DNA of 64,000 nt from Otis tarda. Its lineage: Eukaryota > Chordata > Aves > Otidiformes > Otididae. Below, one piece after another: positions 25,894 to 37,450 of this stretch; the stretch's first letter is position 1, and the number at the start of each line of letters is the position of its first letter. The position numbers and the translations under genes were made by a program. The DNA is taken from positions 77,740,463 through 77,804,462 of the forward strand of contig CM048554.1 of the NCBI GenBank assembly GCA_026413225.1. The letters run 5' to 3'. A model generated the notes under the pieces. That model worked only from the letters and a program-made list of their open reading frames with translations, was not told where the DNA came from and searched no databases.

Positions 25894-28049
25894 TCTCCCA
25901 TAGAATTTACCTTACTCATAAATTTCTCTCAGATAAAACACTAAAATCCTGCATTAAAACTATTAGCTCTACCTTACTTCAAAGGCTGTCTATAGTAAAG
26001 ATTTCTATTCTTTGTCCCAAGCAAGGAAGATACCATCTAGATCTTATTACAGAGCTGGATAGTTCAATTACCAGCCGCTCCAAGCCACGGATACATGGCC
26101 TAAGATAGTGCAAACAATGAGACAGGCTCACATGAAGAATAGTACAACTCTGGCTGCCTTTGGATTTCTACTCTACCAACAGAGAGGACAGAAACCTCCA
26201 TAATTCCGATTTGTTAGAACTTTAAAGATGAGTATTTTCCTGAAAACATCACCAGGTTTCATCCCAAATACCGAAGAGCCTCCATGAATCCCTAGCTATG
26301 CTCAATTTCCAACACGTGAGAGAAATGGGTACCAAGCTATTCACTGGGAACCAATTTCACATGAATAGACTTACCACCTGCGGGACTGTCATCTGTATTG
26401 TATTTAAAATGCACCTCTGTGAAACGTTTATAGGCCTCTCAACCTCTTTTTCAATTCTTCACCTCATACACACCCTTTAAATTACACAAGGACTAAAGCC
26501 TGATGAGTTCCACTCTGAAATTGTAAATGATATGTATTCATTCAGAGCTTTTGAAAGGTGCCAGCTTTTTTTTGGTCTTTTGTGCTGTTATATACTATTT
26601 GCATAGAGAAACCATAGTCAAAATCAATCTCCATTATTCTAGGCGTTTGATAAACACACAACCCAAACCACTGCAGCCTGGGAGAGATTACTCAGTAAAC
26701 AAACGACACAGACAAAAGGTGTGAGAAAAAGACTTCTTATTGCCTAAACTGAAGACAGACAAGGTTGCCTCCCACTGAATAATTTAAGGAACCCAGCCTC
26801 AAATCAGAAGAATCCCACAAAAGGTTAACTCAGAATATGTCTACATGGTGGGGTGAGGCAGATGTGTGTGCTCAATGTGCCCAGTTTTAAAAAAGGTAAA
26901 AAAGCAGTGCTGGTTTGCAAGTCGTGTCACTGTCTTAGTTAGGTGCTGTGTCTGCACATTTGTCCTATCAGGCTGAACATGTGAGCTTATTGCTCACATA
27001 TTGTGAGCTTAAAAAAAACCAATTAATCAGCCCAATCGATCAACAGTGTGAGCTATCTGTGTGTATGCTAGCTATATTAGCCCATCTATGTTGCTTCCAT
27101 ACAGAAAGTACCTTACTTCTAGACAACTTCTAACCCAAGAAGACCAAACATGCATAAACCTACGCCTTTTCTTGCGACCTAGTCCGCACAGGTAAGCATA
27201 TAGAGCTAACACCAAAAGTAACATGAAGGTTGCCATTTCTGTTACTGTCAAACATATTTAGAAAAAAACAAGCTTGACAATTTCTTCCTCTTCATGAAGT
27301 ACACAAATATTCTTCAAATAGAAAGAACATAAGGTAGATATCCTTCCATTTCCATTCCTATTTTCTCCCGTACTGCTTCAGCTTCTGCACCTAGCTAAGG
27401 GAGATAACAAAGATGCTTCAACAGAGGACAAGAGGTAAGTTTCAGCACGTATCTACAGATGTCTTCCCTACACCATGGAGTATGAATTATTTGCACTTAA
27501 TCTGCAAATTGGTAACCATGGGTGAATCATCAGAACACTCTCCTTGAAGACAGAGATGGCACTATAATGTTACAGACTCTTATTAGTAATCATACGGTGC
27601 GGTTTTATGCCAAACGTGCTTATACTGTCCCAAAATTCTAAACATACGTTCCATCACAACGGTGACAGAATTACCAGTTACTCACTAAATGATTCATAAA
27701 TGACACAGGATTCCCAGCCAAGGGTAGGAAAATGTGGCAGCACTGCTAATCACAGAGTACCTGCCTGGCCGTTGTGGAATGTCCACCGTGAAATCCCAAC
27801 TGGTGGTTTCAAGGAATTCAAATTATGGAAACCAAAACAAACAGATCAGTAAAACCTACTGGAAGCTAAAGAATATGAAACTATAGACACTCCCCCAAAA
27901 AAATCCATAGGTTCACAATGATGGAATTACCTTGTACTTGTCAGTGCCAAGTCTCTGCAAGTCCTTGGTTCTCACATTATTCTACTATCAGACATTATCA
28001 GGAACATGTCCTTGTGACAATGAAGGCTACCTGTACATCTCCAGTACAA

Positions 28050-28455
28050 GAAAAGTGTACAAAACAGCATGAGTACAAAAAAGGGCCAGCAAGATGCTTA
28101 GGTGCTGGGGTATGATGTACAAGGAGCTCCTGGAGGAGTAAAATCTGGCTACCTCACAGGAGCCAGCCTCTCCTCAGAGGTGCGCAGGGATGACCCGAGA
28201 AGAGAAGGATACCAGTTGCAGCGTGAGAAACTCTGATTAGACCTAAGGACAAATTTTCACAGTCTTCACACAGAAGTTGTGGAGTCTCTGTCCATGCAGA
28301 TATTCATCACTTGACTAGCCAAAGACCTGAGCAACCCAATCTAACCTCAGAGCAGGATCTAACATTGCAGTCGGCCCTGCCTGCAGTGGGGAGTTGGCCA
28401 AAATGAGCTCCAGAGGTCTCTTCCAACCTAAATCAACCTATTTTATATCTATGGT
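28050..28455 (+). mobile_element. Old CR1 LINE fragment
   Basis: The fragment is degraded but in CR1 order on the plus strand: an 'AAAAAGGGCCAGCAAGATGCTTA' block, then 'AGTTGTGGAGTCTCTGTCC', then 'GCTCCAGAGGTCTCTTCCAA' near the 3' end. The terminal repeat is reduced. It is much more diverged than the copies at 13979 and 29624. Confidence 0.75.
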
Positions 28456-29126
28456 ATAATGAGGAGAGCATTCTGATGATTGTCTGCCAGGAAAAAAATA
28501 TACAACATCCTCACTTCCTAAAAAGCAGCCTCTCCTCACAAGTCCACTGATATTAGAGGTTCTCTCCTGCTCTCTTAGCGTTAATTAGAAGTCACCTGTG
28601 ACTCTACATGAGCCCTGAGAGACTGTGTTGTAGCACCTGCTCCTGGCCACAGAAGAAGGACAAATGCAAAACGACAGTTTCCACCAGGTGGAACATTAAC
28701 TTTTTCTGCTCAACTGTTTAGAGCCCGATCAAGCTCTGTGAGCTTGGGCACAGGTCCTCGCCGATTCGAATGGCATCCAACAGCATTCCTGACCTACAGC
28801 CTTGCCTCAACAGCAGCACCACAACTGTGGCACCAGCGACAGCTGAAAATACTTGAGAGACAATATAATAGTACCTTACAAAGATGAAAAGGCAACTATA
28901 GAGTAAAAGGACGCACTGTGCCCCTCTGCGTACAGTTCTCGAAGTCCTTATGGAGTGACTCTAACGGTAGAAGGACCGCTGTAATCAACATAAGGTATCC
29001 CTAAAGAGGAAAACCAGATTTTTTTTTGTCAAAATAGCAGTTGTGCTTCTGGTGTCAGGCTCGACCTGAAATATGGGATTCGAGGAATTCAAACATGTCT
29101 GTTTTACAAATTTTCATAGTTCAGGA

Positions 29127-29178
29127 CTTTTTTAAAAGAGTTTTTTTTAAAAAGTTTTAAAAGAATTTTTAAAACTTA
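29127..29178. repeat. Low-complexity TTTTAAAA-rich tract
   Basis: Several imperfect copies of TTTTAAAAG follow each other. This low-complexity AT tract can fold back on itself locally. It is intronic. Confidence 0.8.
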
Positions 29179-29623
29179 GTTTGGTTGGCTTTATAACTGT
29201 AAATTCTAGACGAATCAAGGATTCATGTAGTAAAAAGTACTGTTTTATCCAACTAATAGTCTTTCATTTTCATTTCAGAATTTCCAATTACAGTTCCAAA
29301 ATGAGGCTGATGAAAACTGACAGTGCTTTTGCACTCTTGGGAGCAAAGGATATGGACAAGATGATAATTTATTTTCTTTAAATGAATACTATGCTTTTTT
29401 GCAGGGGCCACCAAAAGAGACAATTAAGCACTTATATTGATCAGTCTTTGCCTACATTTCCCTTCTTGTCTTCAAGGAGCACTTACTGATGAAATATTTC
29501 ATGAGAGATTGTGCTAGCTCACAGTATTTTGCTGCATGAATAAACATGCATGAGAAGGTAAACTGTACAGCAGAAAGTTTGCTAGGTGTAAGATGTGACC
29601 AACGCATAGTATATACAAAGATA

Positions 29624-29932
29624 TCATAGAATCATAGAATGGTTTGGGTTGGAAGGGACCTTCAAAGGTCATCTAGTCCAACCCCCCTGTAAGGAGCAGG
29701 GACATCTCCAACCAGATCAGGTTGCTCAGAGCCTCATCCAACCTGGCCTTGAACATTTCCAGGGATGGGGCATCAACCACCTCTCTGGGCAACCTGTTCC
29801 AGTGTTCTACAACCCTCATTGTAAAAAATTTTTTCCTAACATCCAATCTAAATCTACCTCCCTCTATTTTAAAACCATTACCCCTCGTCTTATCACAACA
29901 CGCCCTACTGAACAGTCTCTCCCCAAATACAC
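29624..29932 (-). mobile_element. CR1 LINE 3' fragment, minus orientation
   Basis: The fragment starts with the reversed tail TCATAGAATCATAGAATGG and continues for about 300 bases through the reversed 3' region and ORF2 end. Read on the minus strand it encodes the familiar CR1 C-terminal peptides ([40 protein letters not shown]). It is 5'-truncated and well preserved, closely similar to the 3' end of the copy at 13979-14918 but inverted relative to it. Confidence 0.95.
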
Positions 29933-32900
29933 TATTATTAGATACATTACATGCATGCAAACCATTGATTTTTTTTTTCTGTCTGTTTTGAAAGCTGGAG
30001 AAGGGATTTATCCCCTTGCACAGAAACATCTGATTATAGAACAGTTCCTCATGTTTCTACTCTATTTTACTAAAAGCTGCTAAAGGAAGAACTGCCTAGC
30101 GTTAACAGTTCCCCATCTTTCCCATTATAAAATTCCATTTCCAGCAGCCTTTAACTTTCCTAAGCATTGCCATTTTGGCTAAAATTCTGCAAATCAGACC
30201 TTAGGTCAAGTAGTTTCCTCTCCCTTTCCTCCTCCTTCCCCTGTTCTCTCTCCATAACCACCTGTTTGTTTTCCACAACTTTCCCATGACTTGCCCAGCT
30301 TTCCCTATGAAACACACCAGAAGTGGAGATCAATCCTAGTTCCCTAAAGAAACTTAAAATCTCTTAACCACAATGAACTGAATAACACAGAAATTCTACA
30401 GAAAATGAGTCTTTAAAAGCAGATTGCTTGTGAATAAAGAAGGTGCCCTGAAGTTATACATGAAAAATCAGAACATGGTTTTTGAAGCTCATGACTGTTT
30501 GACTTTGCACTGTAGCATCTCCTGCACGGAAGTATCAGCCTGTGGACTCCTCTGTATCAGGTAACATGGATGGAATTCAGCTGCCAAAATTCAGATGTTG
30601 GAGGCGTTACCCTCAAGCGGCTTTTAAAGTCAATGAGGAGAAACTGGCACTTGTAAGACGCAATTCATTCAGCCTGGTTTAGACACTCACCTTAGGGTGA
30701 GATGAATTGCACACCAGACGTGCCTATTTGCCCTCCTTGATTATAAAGGGAATAACTAGTTCAGATGTAGGTATCTAAAATTAGAGGATATGGATCCCAT
30801 CTTGTACTTGTATATGAAGTAAGTCAAACCAATTATATTCACCGTTTCAATAACAGATATTAATTTCTATCTACAAACATTGTCCTGCCTACATCCTGAG
30901 GCCATCACAGATAAAATAAAGCATCACTCCTCTGTTTGCTCCATGCAACCCACTAGAGAACAAAGGCTGAACTGCTTGATGCAAACCTCAAGAGGATGAA
31001 AAGGGAGGGGAAAATGGGACAGAGAGTTATAGGATCAAGGGAACGTGACAAAAAGAAAAGGAAGAGATGAGAAAGCAATGTTAAAAAGTAGAGAGTGAAA
31101 ACTGCTGTTTGCACTTTTAGACAAATGGTACTCACTGAATTGGTATGCATTCAATCTTTAATATTGGTTTTAGCACTCCATGCTTTATTAAGTGCCAACT
31201 GTATGTACCTGCAGTCAGTACGGGCTTTTTGTTTGTGCGTCCTCCTGGGTGATTTCCACGATGATGTTTTATAACAATGATTTCTCAAAATACCTTTATA
31301 TTTTTGTTTGTCGCTATTTCAAAGTGTGGATCTGACATGCTAAAACCAAAGGTGTCAAGACTAGCACCCAGTTTGAATAGGCAAGAACCTGCTTTTTCAC
31401 AACAGTCCTTGTTTTAATAGACATTTAACTATTCAGTGCAGAAGTCCTATCACCTCAATGGTACTCAGCGCTACTACGGATTAGATCCACCTGAATACAG
31501 TAGGATACACCATCTTTCCAAATTAAACAGGCAACAAAGGCAGAAGCACCCCAAAAAATAAGGAAAAAATCCTTGATTGTGAATGGCATGAGTCCGTTGA
31601 CTAATTTTATTTTTTGAGATAATTTTTTTCTAATTTAAGGGAAAAAAAAAAACATGAATAAAGTTATCAATTCTTCTGCATCACAGAAGTCAGGAATGAG
31701 ATCCCACTCTTCCCTACCAGGATCTACCCTTCCACTGACATCCAGCCAGGCTGATCAGGAAGGCACCAGCAGCCTTACTGGTCCTGACTTTCTAGACTGT
31801 CATTTGATTTTTAAAAGGACAAAATGAAAAGGAGATTGCTCTTCGTACTGGTGTTTTCACCGCCACCAAACCTGCAAAATTAGCAGCACAGAAACAGCGG
31901 CTGATGTTAAACTCCTGCAGGAGACACTGACTACTACTTTCATGCCACAGGTGTCATTATGTAGATTTTCACAGGACAGTATTTTTTAACTCTTAAGAAT
32001 GCAAACAAAGTGAATGTTTTAGCATGCCATGCCTCTTCCTAGAAACATATTTTTTTTAAATAAGCACTGATTTCCTCATTAGGTCACAGTATGGATAAAA
32101 TTTGAGCAAAAAAACCAACATTCTGCATTTAATTATTTGACCATGATAGTTTAAGAGAACCTCTTTCCTCTATAAACCAAATTTAAACTAATAAATCTCT
32201 ATTCCTAAGGCATTATGCCTACATTACAGAGTACCAAGAATTATACTGCAAACATAATTACCCTTTTCCATTTACACTTCCTATAAAGTAAGTACAACCA
32301 GGAACAGTTGTAGACATCTTCATTCAATCTTGCAAAGAACACAGGTAAACAATTCCATTTTTACTTTCAACCAAACAATGCAGAAATGTGAAGTTACACA
32401 TACAAAGTACATTGAGTTGAGGGTTCGTATTTTACCATTTAACACAGCTGACTGTTTGACCGTTTTCTACATTTTATTCTTGTCAATCAGTCAAACTGCT
32501 CATGTTCTGTGTTTTTATAAGCTCTGTTTTTCACAGGGTGAAACATTTGTTCCTCATCTTTCTGCAAAATGTAATGTTACCTGCGGGCTCTGAAGCACAG
32601 TTCCTTCAACTCTTCTAATACAGAAGTCAAAGAAGAGTAACTCAAAGAATATGAAAGTAGAGAGGAGACATCAGATCTTGGTCTCATCACCACTTTCTCC
32701 ACCCAACATTTATTCACATTCAACATGTCTCCTGAATGTGTGTATTCCTCTCTGAGATAAGGTATAATTACTCCACAATCTAACTTTCCTTGGATGTAGC
32801 CTAATGCTGTTTCCCTTTGCTTATTTTTATGCTAATACTGAACCCTAATTCATTTTTGTTCCCTGCCAAATCATTGTAGAATAACAGTACATAGGTTTCC

Positions 32901-33369
32901 TTGCCTTCACGTATTTAGTATGTTGAAGACAAGCTGAGTTGAATTTAATCAGGGGAAAGAGAAGTAGTAAAAACAATGGGTGTTGCTGATGGTAGCAGTT
33001 CTAGCATGCTCAATACGAAGGCCAACACCAAATTACCAGTGTTTCTTGAAAGGGAGGAAGTAACAAGTAGGAAGAAAATGTCCTCTTCTTTCATGGTGAT
33101 TACATTGACACATTATGGGCAAGAATCTAGCTACTGTCATTTATGTGTTAGCCAACTCATAACTGGACTGAAGTAACTTGTCTGGTCTTGACAATAAAAT
33201 ACCAAAAGCTCCAGATTCATAGAGTAGCATACATTGTGAGAAAGACTGCTAAACAATCACGCCCCAAAGATATACAATTTTCTTTGTCCTCCTGTAGTCA
33301 ACTTCCTTCTCCAAAGTTCAAACTCAAGTCATCATCTTAATTTTTAAAGTTGCCTTTGGGTGGAGATCG

Positions 33370-33848
33370 GTCAATGAGGTGCTGGAGCATGTCCAAAGAA
33401 GAACAAGAAAGCTGGTGAAGGGTCTAGAACACAAGTCTCATAAGGAGCAGCTGAGGGAACTGGGGTTGTTCAGTCTGGAGAAGAGAAGGCTGAGGGGAGA
33501 CCTTGCTGCTCTCTACAACTGCCTGAAAGGAGGTCACAGCAAGGTGGGTGTTGGTCTCTTCTCCCAAGTAACAAATGATACAATGAGAAGAAACAGCCTC
33601 AAGTTGTGCCAGGGGAGGTTTAGAGTGGATATTAGGAACAATTTCTTCACCAAAAGGGTTGTCAAGCACTGGAACAGGCTGCCCAGAGAAGTGGCGGAGT
33701 CACCATCCCTGGAGATACTTAAAACACATGCAGATGTGGAGCTTAGGGACATGGTTTAGTGGTGGACTTGGCAGTGCTAGGTTAACAGTTGGACTTGATG
33801 ATTTTAAAGGTCTTCTGCAACCTAAACGATTATATAATTCTATGATAA
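33370..33848 (+). mobile_element. CR1 LINE 3' fragment, plus orientation
   Basis: About 480 bases of CR1. The frame 33379-33759 reads ORF2 C-terminal peptides ([60 protein letters not shown]), and the element ends in a tail related to ATTCTATGATA. It belongs to a different subfamily from the copy at 13979, being more diverged and with a different 3' region ('GGACTTGATGATTTTAAAGG'). Confidence 0.93.
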
Positions 33849-35029
33849 TGTCCAAGATATGACAACTTTGTAGGGACATGACTTCAAAAGGATCAAGTAA
33901 AAATTGATTTCTTAGTATGGCACGGTTTTCTACAGCATGATGACAACTATCATTCTTTTCATTCTTCTATTTCACTGCACCTTCTTCTGTGTAGAGGCTT
34001 TTGCTGGAAAAAGAGACTAGAGGAGTTCATCTGGCTTCCCTGATTTAACCCCAGACACCCATGAAGAGAGGCAGTACAACACAAACTTCATTGAGACCAG
34101 AAAATCCATACCTGTAGCTTCAAGTCTAAAGGAGCTGGACTGCTTGTTTGGTTTTTATGTAAGATTTTTTTATGCCATATTGGCTCTCTTCAGGGCAAGT
34201 AACTAACAGCAAGGAAAAGTATTTGCTACCTGAAAAAAATAACTTCAGAATAGCAAAACAGCTCATCAGATAATTTTTAACCCGGAGTATCACATAAATA
34301 GGTGTCTTCAAACTGCCAACTGTCATGCTAGTTATGTGCCAAACCATGTCTCTCTCATAGCAAAAGCCATGACCATTTATTAAACATCTCAAAATTTCAA
34401 AATTATCACTGTTAAAAGCATACTTTTATTTGGCCTTTAAAGCATTCTTGCAACCACGCACTACAGCCTACCATTCATGTAATAAAAATACAACACTTCA
34501 AATAAGGTCTTTTGAGAAATGTTATCATAACCTTCAACATTATTAAAAAAAAATGTATTGAGTGGCTTTAGCTGTGTATTGAAGGCTTTGTTTATTCTAT
34601 TTCTTAAAAAAATCAGGGTGGTAGAAAGCTACAGAAACAAAAGAAGTTTGTGCTCTCTGAAGATGACTGACTGCAGGTAGTGACGATGACATACCCGTGC
34701 ATCTCCATGTGCTGAAGCACAAGCCCAACCTGTTATCAATAGTAGAAGGATTGGTTCCCTGACCGAAAAAAAGCAAAAAAACCCCAGTATTTTGTAACAG
34801 GAGTTACAACCCTATCATTTCAGAAGCCTTGCAATTATCAGACTTCACTTGTATTTTAGGGACAGAACTTGATAACAGCAAAAACATCCTCCAGCTTCTT
34901 CAGGTGTGAGAACTGAACCCCACATCCCATACAGCATTTCTGGTTTGCTTTGGCACTGTAGACTTAGCAAGGCACCTGGAAGAAAAAGGAACTCACACCT
35001 GGATTAAAGACTTATCTCACTTTCCTCGC

Positions 35030-35525
35030 CATTCATTTGGACTCATCGAGATACTCTGTTCAGTTTTGAGCCCCCCCAACACAAAACAGATGTCCATAAG
35101 CTGGGGTGAGTTGAGCATGGAGTCCCAAGATCCTCAGGGGCTGGTGCTCTTGCCCTGAAAGGAGAGGCTGGGAGAGTGGGGCTAGTTCAGCCCAGGGAAG
35201 AGGTGACCTCAGAGAGGACCCATCATCTGCCTACCAATATGCGTGCAAGGGTCACCAAGGAGAGCCAAGAGGCTCTTCAGTAGCACATGGCAGGAGCAGG
35301 ACAGGCCAAAAATTGAAAGAAGAGATGTTCCAACTTCGTACTAGGAGAAACTTTCTCAGATGTAGGGAGGGATGTAGCTTGCCACAGAAGCTGTGCACTC
35401 ACTGTTCTTGGAAGACTTCAAAACTCAACTGGACACAGTCCTGAGCAACTCAGGCCTGAACTCAAAGCCGACCATGCTTGGGGCTCCCTTCCAGCCTGAG
35501 TTATGCTATGATTCCCTTCTGTTTT
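35030..35525 (+). mobile_element. Old CR1 LINE fragment
   Basis: A degraded CR1 in plus orientation. Recognisable blocks are 'TGTTCAGTTTTGAGCCCCCC', 'CTGAAAGGAGAGGCTGGGAG', 'GGAAGACTTCAAAACTCAAC', 'CCTGAGCAACTCAGGCCTGA' and 'GAGTTATGCTATGATTCC' at the 3' end. Many indels; no coding capacity. Confidence 0.8.
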
Positions 35526-36470
35526 ATCTGGCTTTTGGAAAGCCAAAGAGGGTCTGTTCCTGGTTGAGGTCACCTGCAGCATCAACCTCAGCTCGGCTAC
35601 TCAACAAAATGAAATACAAAATTTCCTGGTTTAATAGTTCTGAAAAGCAGATTTCTTTTTCTTTTCCCTATACATATGTAAACATAAGCTTACTTTTTTT
35701 TTCCTTTTACAAAAGACGTTGGTGTTTAAAGTTTTCAATAATACATTTCAATACCAAATGCAAGCATCGTTACACTAGAGTCAAGTTCACACATACACAT
35801 TATGTCTATTTTTAAGCAAGTGCTAGCCATTTTCTGTACAGCTAATGTATATATGAACACACAGAACCACCTTCTGTAACCGACAGATTTCTCAGCCTGA
35901 ACCAAACACCTGAGAGAGCAACAACTTAGAACATTAGTTGGGTTTTTTTTTTAAATCCAGGTAGCACTGACATCTTGTTGCAGGGCTCACGCTGTTGAAA
36001 CCTGAGCAGCATTAACCACGGCGGTTTTAGACGAAATCCCAGGTACCCCATACCCTGCTGTGATCGACCTTCACGTCGAAAGCCTCTACCGCTCACTGTT
36101 CACGGGGCCCTTCGAACCGCGCCGCGGAGCAGGAGCTGCGGGGTGGACCGCAGGAAAGTGGTGTCAAGCCCTTTTCCTTTCTCTCCCTCCTTTACTACCG
36201 TCCGGGAAAAGCCGGCGCGGAGCCAGCCCACCGCTACAGAAGAGTAAAAGCTGTTCAGGCACTCCATGAGGCTGTTTTGGGCCAGGAAGGTTGGGGACGG
36301 GGGTATGCGGAGGGTATGTGGACGCGGCTGCGGGACACCCGCTCTCCTCCTCGGAAGGGACAAAAAAACCTCACACCACCCGGCCCGCAGCCGTGCCCTG
36401 CTCGCCGACCCCACGCACGGCGCCTCCCGCCCTCCCTCCCGCCTCCACCCCACGCCGGGGTCGCGCTTAC

Positions 36471-36715
36471 CGCGGGGCCGGGGAGCCGAGAGGAGAGGCG
36501 GGCGGCGAGGTGCAGGCGGGAGCGGCACCGCCGCCTCCCCGGGGCTGCTGCTCCTTCCTCTTCGGGCGCCAGTGGGGGAACGCGGGGCGCCGTTTGGGCG
36601 CGGAGGAGGGCGGGCGGCGGCGGGGGGAGGCGGTGGCCGCCGACCCCCCCTCGGGCTCCGAGTCCTCCGACTCGCTGCGACCGAAGAGGCGTTGGAAGCG
36701 GCCGCGCCGCGCCAT
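36471..36715 (-). CDS. CRYBG1: CRYBG1 (AIM1) coding exon 1
   Basis: This minus-strand exon ends with a perfect donor: CCGCG followed by GTAAGC at 36470. It carries 81 codons plus two bases (phase 2), which join exactly to exon 2 at 3402 through a CG+G arginine codon. I chose ATG 36715-36713 because its context is strong (G at -3, G at +4). An in-frame ATG at 36853 would add 46 residues but has a weak context. The peptide begins MARRGRFQRLFGRSESEDSE (a basic, then an acidic segment) and later contains SAPKRRPAFPHWRPKRKEQQ, which resembles the CRYBG1 long-isoform start PPKKHTTFHLWRSKKKQQ as I recall it. The rest is Pro/Ala/Arg-rich and probably disordered. The exon sits in a CpG island and the gene is head-to-head with ATG5, as in mammals. 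CRYBG1 or a close paralogue is my best reading. Confidence 0.7.
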
Positions 36716-37220
36716 GCCGCGCTCCGCGGCGGCGGGGCGGGCGGCGGGGCTGTGCGCGGCGGCGGCGGAGCCGGTACCCTCCCGCCGGCAGCCGGGGCAG
36801 GAGCGGCAGTGGCAGCGCGGCGCGGCCGGCGGTTTCGGGTTCTCGGCGGGCATGGACGGGGCAGCGGTGGTAGCCGCCCGCCTCGGTGTATGCGTTTAAT
36901 AAGGTGATTCCCTCCCTCCGTCCGTCCCTCCCTGCCCACCGCCGGTCGCGTCGGTCCCTCCCCGCCGCGGGAGCCGCGCCGCTGCAGGCTGCCCGCCGGT
37001 CGCACAGGAAGGGAGGGAGGCGGCCCGCCTGTGATCTGTGCCCAGGGTGCCCATTAAGGGGCCATTATCTTGTTATTGTTGTTGTTTTCGGCTAAGCCTC
37101 AGGTGTGCCCCGCGCCCCGGACACTTGTGCAAGCGGCGGGGAAAAGCTGCGCGCACGCCCGCCCGCACCGCGCTGGGGCAGCGCCGGGGGCTTCGCATCC
37201 TCCCCCCCGCCACCTTCGAA

Positions 37221-37240
37221 CCGGACCGGACCGGACCGGA
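37221..37240 (+). repeat. (CCGGA)4 tandem repeat
   Basis: There are four perfect CCGGA units in the upstream part of the CRYBG1 CpG island. Each unit junction reads ACCGGA, which contains the GGA core of ETS-type sites. This could be a short satellite-like expansion or a homotypic cluster; sequence alone does not decide. Confidence 0.85.
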
Positions 37241-37345
37241 GCGGGCTGGCCTCCCGCTGCGCCCTCCCGGGGAGCCGAGGGGGCTCTTGAGGAGCCAGCG
37301 CAGCCCAAACCCTGCAGCGCTGCTTTTTCGTCCCGGTGCCCGCCA

Positions 37346-37357
37346 CATTAATTAATG
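37346..37357. promoter_or_regulatory. CATTAATTAATG palindrome at CpG island edge
   Basis: A perfect 12-base AT palindrome stands out within GC-rich DNA upstream of CRYBG1. The identical 12-mer occurs in intron 1 at 17845-17856. It contains homeodomain-type TAATTA cores. Functional status is unknown. Confidence 0.3.
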
Positions 37358-37450
37358 AGCCGCTTATCCCTCTGCCTGGGAATGAGTTGGCTTGAACCGC
37401 CCTGCCGGTTCTTTATTCGGCCGAGCAAGCGATTTCGTGGGGAGGCAGAG

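Larger units (their letters stand above)
3403..36470 (-). other. CRYBG1: CRYBG1 intron 1 (about 33 kb)
   Basis: This is the interval between the two coding exons, GT (36470-36469) to AG (3404-3403) on the minus strand. It is mostly AT-rich unique sequence with scattered CR1 copies (listed separately), one LTR, poly-A and tetranucleotide repeats. I saw no further exon with both splice sites and matching phase, but a small alternative exon or intronic non-coding RNA could be missed by eye. Moderately GC-rich patches without recognised identity lie near 5350-6600, 7900-8400, 12100-12560 and 22260-22850. They may be old repeats. Confidence 0.6.
36090..37450 (-). promoter_or_regulatory. CRYBG1: CpG island: CRYBG1 promoter and exon 1
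   Basis: GC content and CpG density rise sharply from about 36.09 kb and fall again by about 37.45 kb, with AT-rich sequence on both sides. The island surrounds the inferred CRYBG1 coding exon 1, so the promoter should lie on its right-hand side, upstream of 36715 on the minus strand. I found no clear TATA box, as expected for a CpG-island promoter. Tandem CCGGA units at 37221-37240 and the purine/pyrimidine-biased runs at 36905-36960 lie on this upstream side. The long open frames on both strands (up to 301 codons) are a by-product of GC-rich sequence with few stop codons. Confidence 0.85.

Noticed and set aside
33379-33759. 126-codon frame as a host gene
   Set aside because: Also CR1 ORF2 tail with CR1 3' end following.
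36100-37005. 301-codon minus-strand frame and 198-213-codon plus-strand frames in the left CpG island
   Set aside because: Extreme Pro/Ala/Arg/Gly content in all frames, no domain; these result from few stop codons in GC-rich DNA. Only the exon 1 frame has a splice donor in phase with another exon.
36105-37220. TTCGAA-containing segments as possible tRNA T-loops (near 36113 and 37215)
   Set aside because: No matching acceptor stem, anticodon arm or box A could be found around them.
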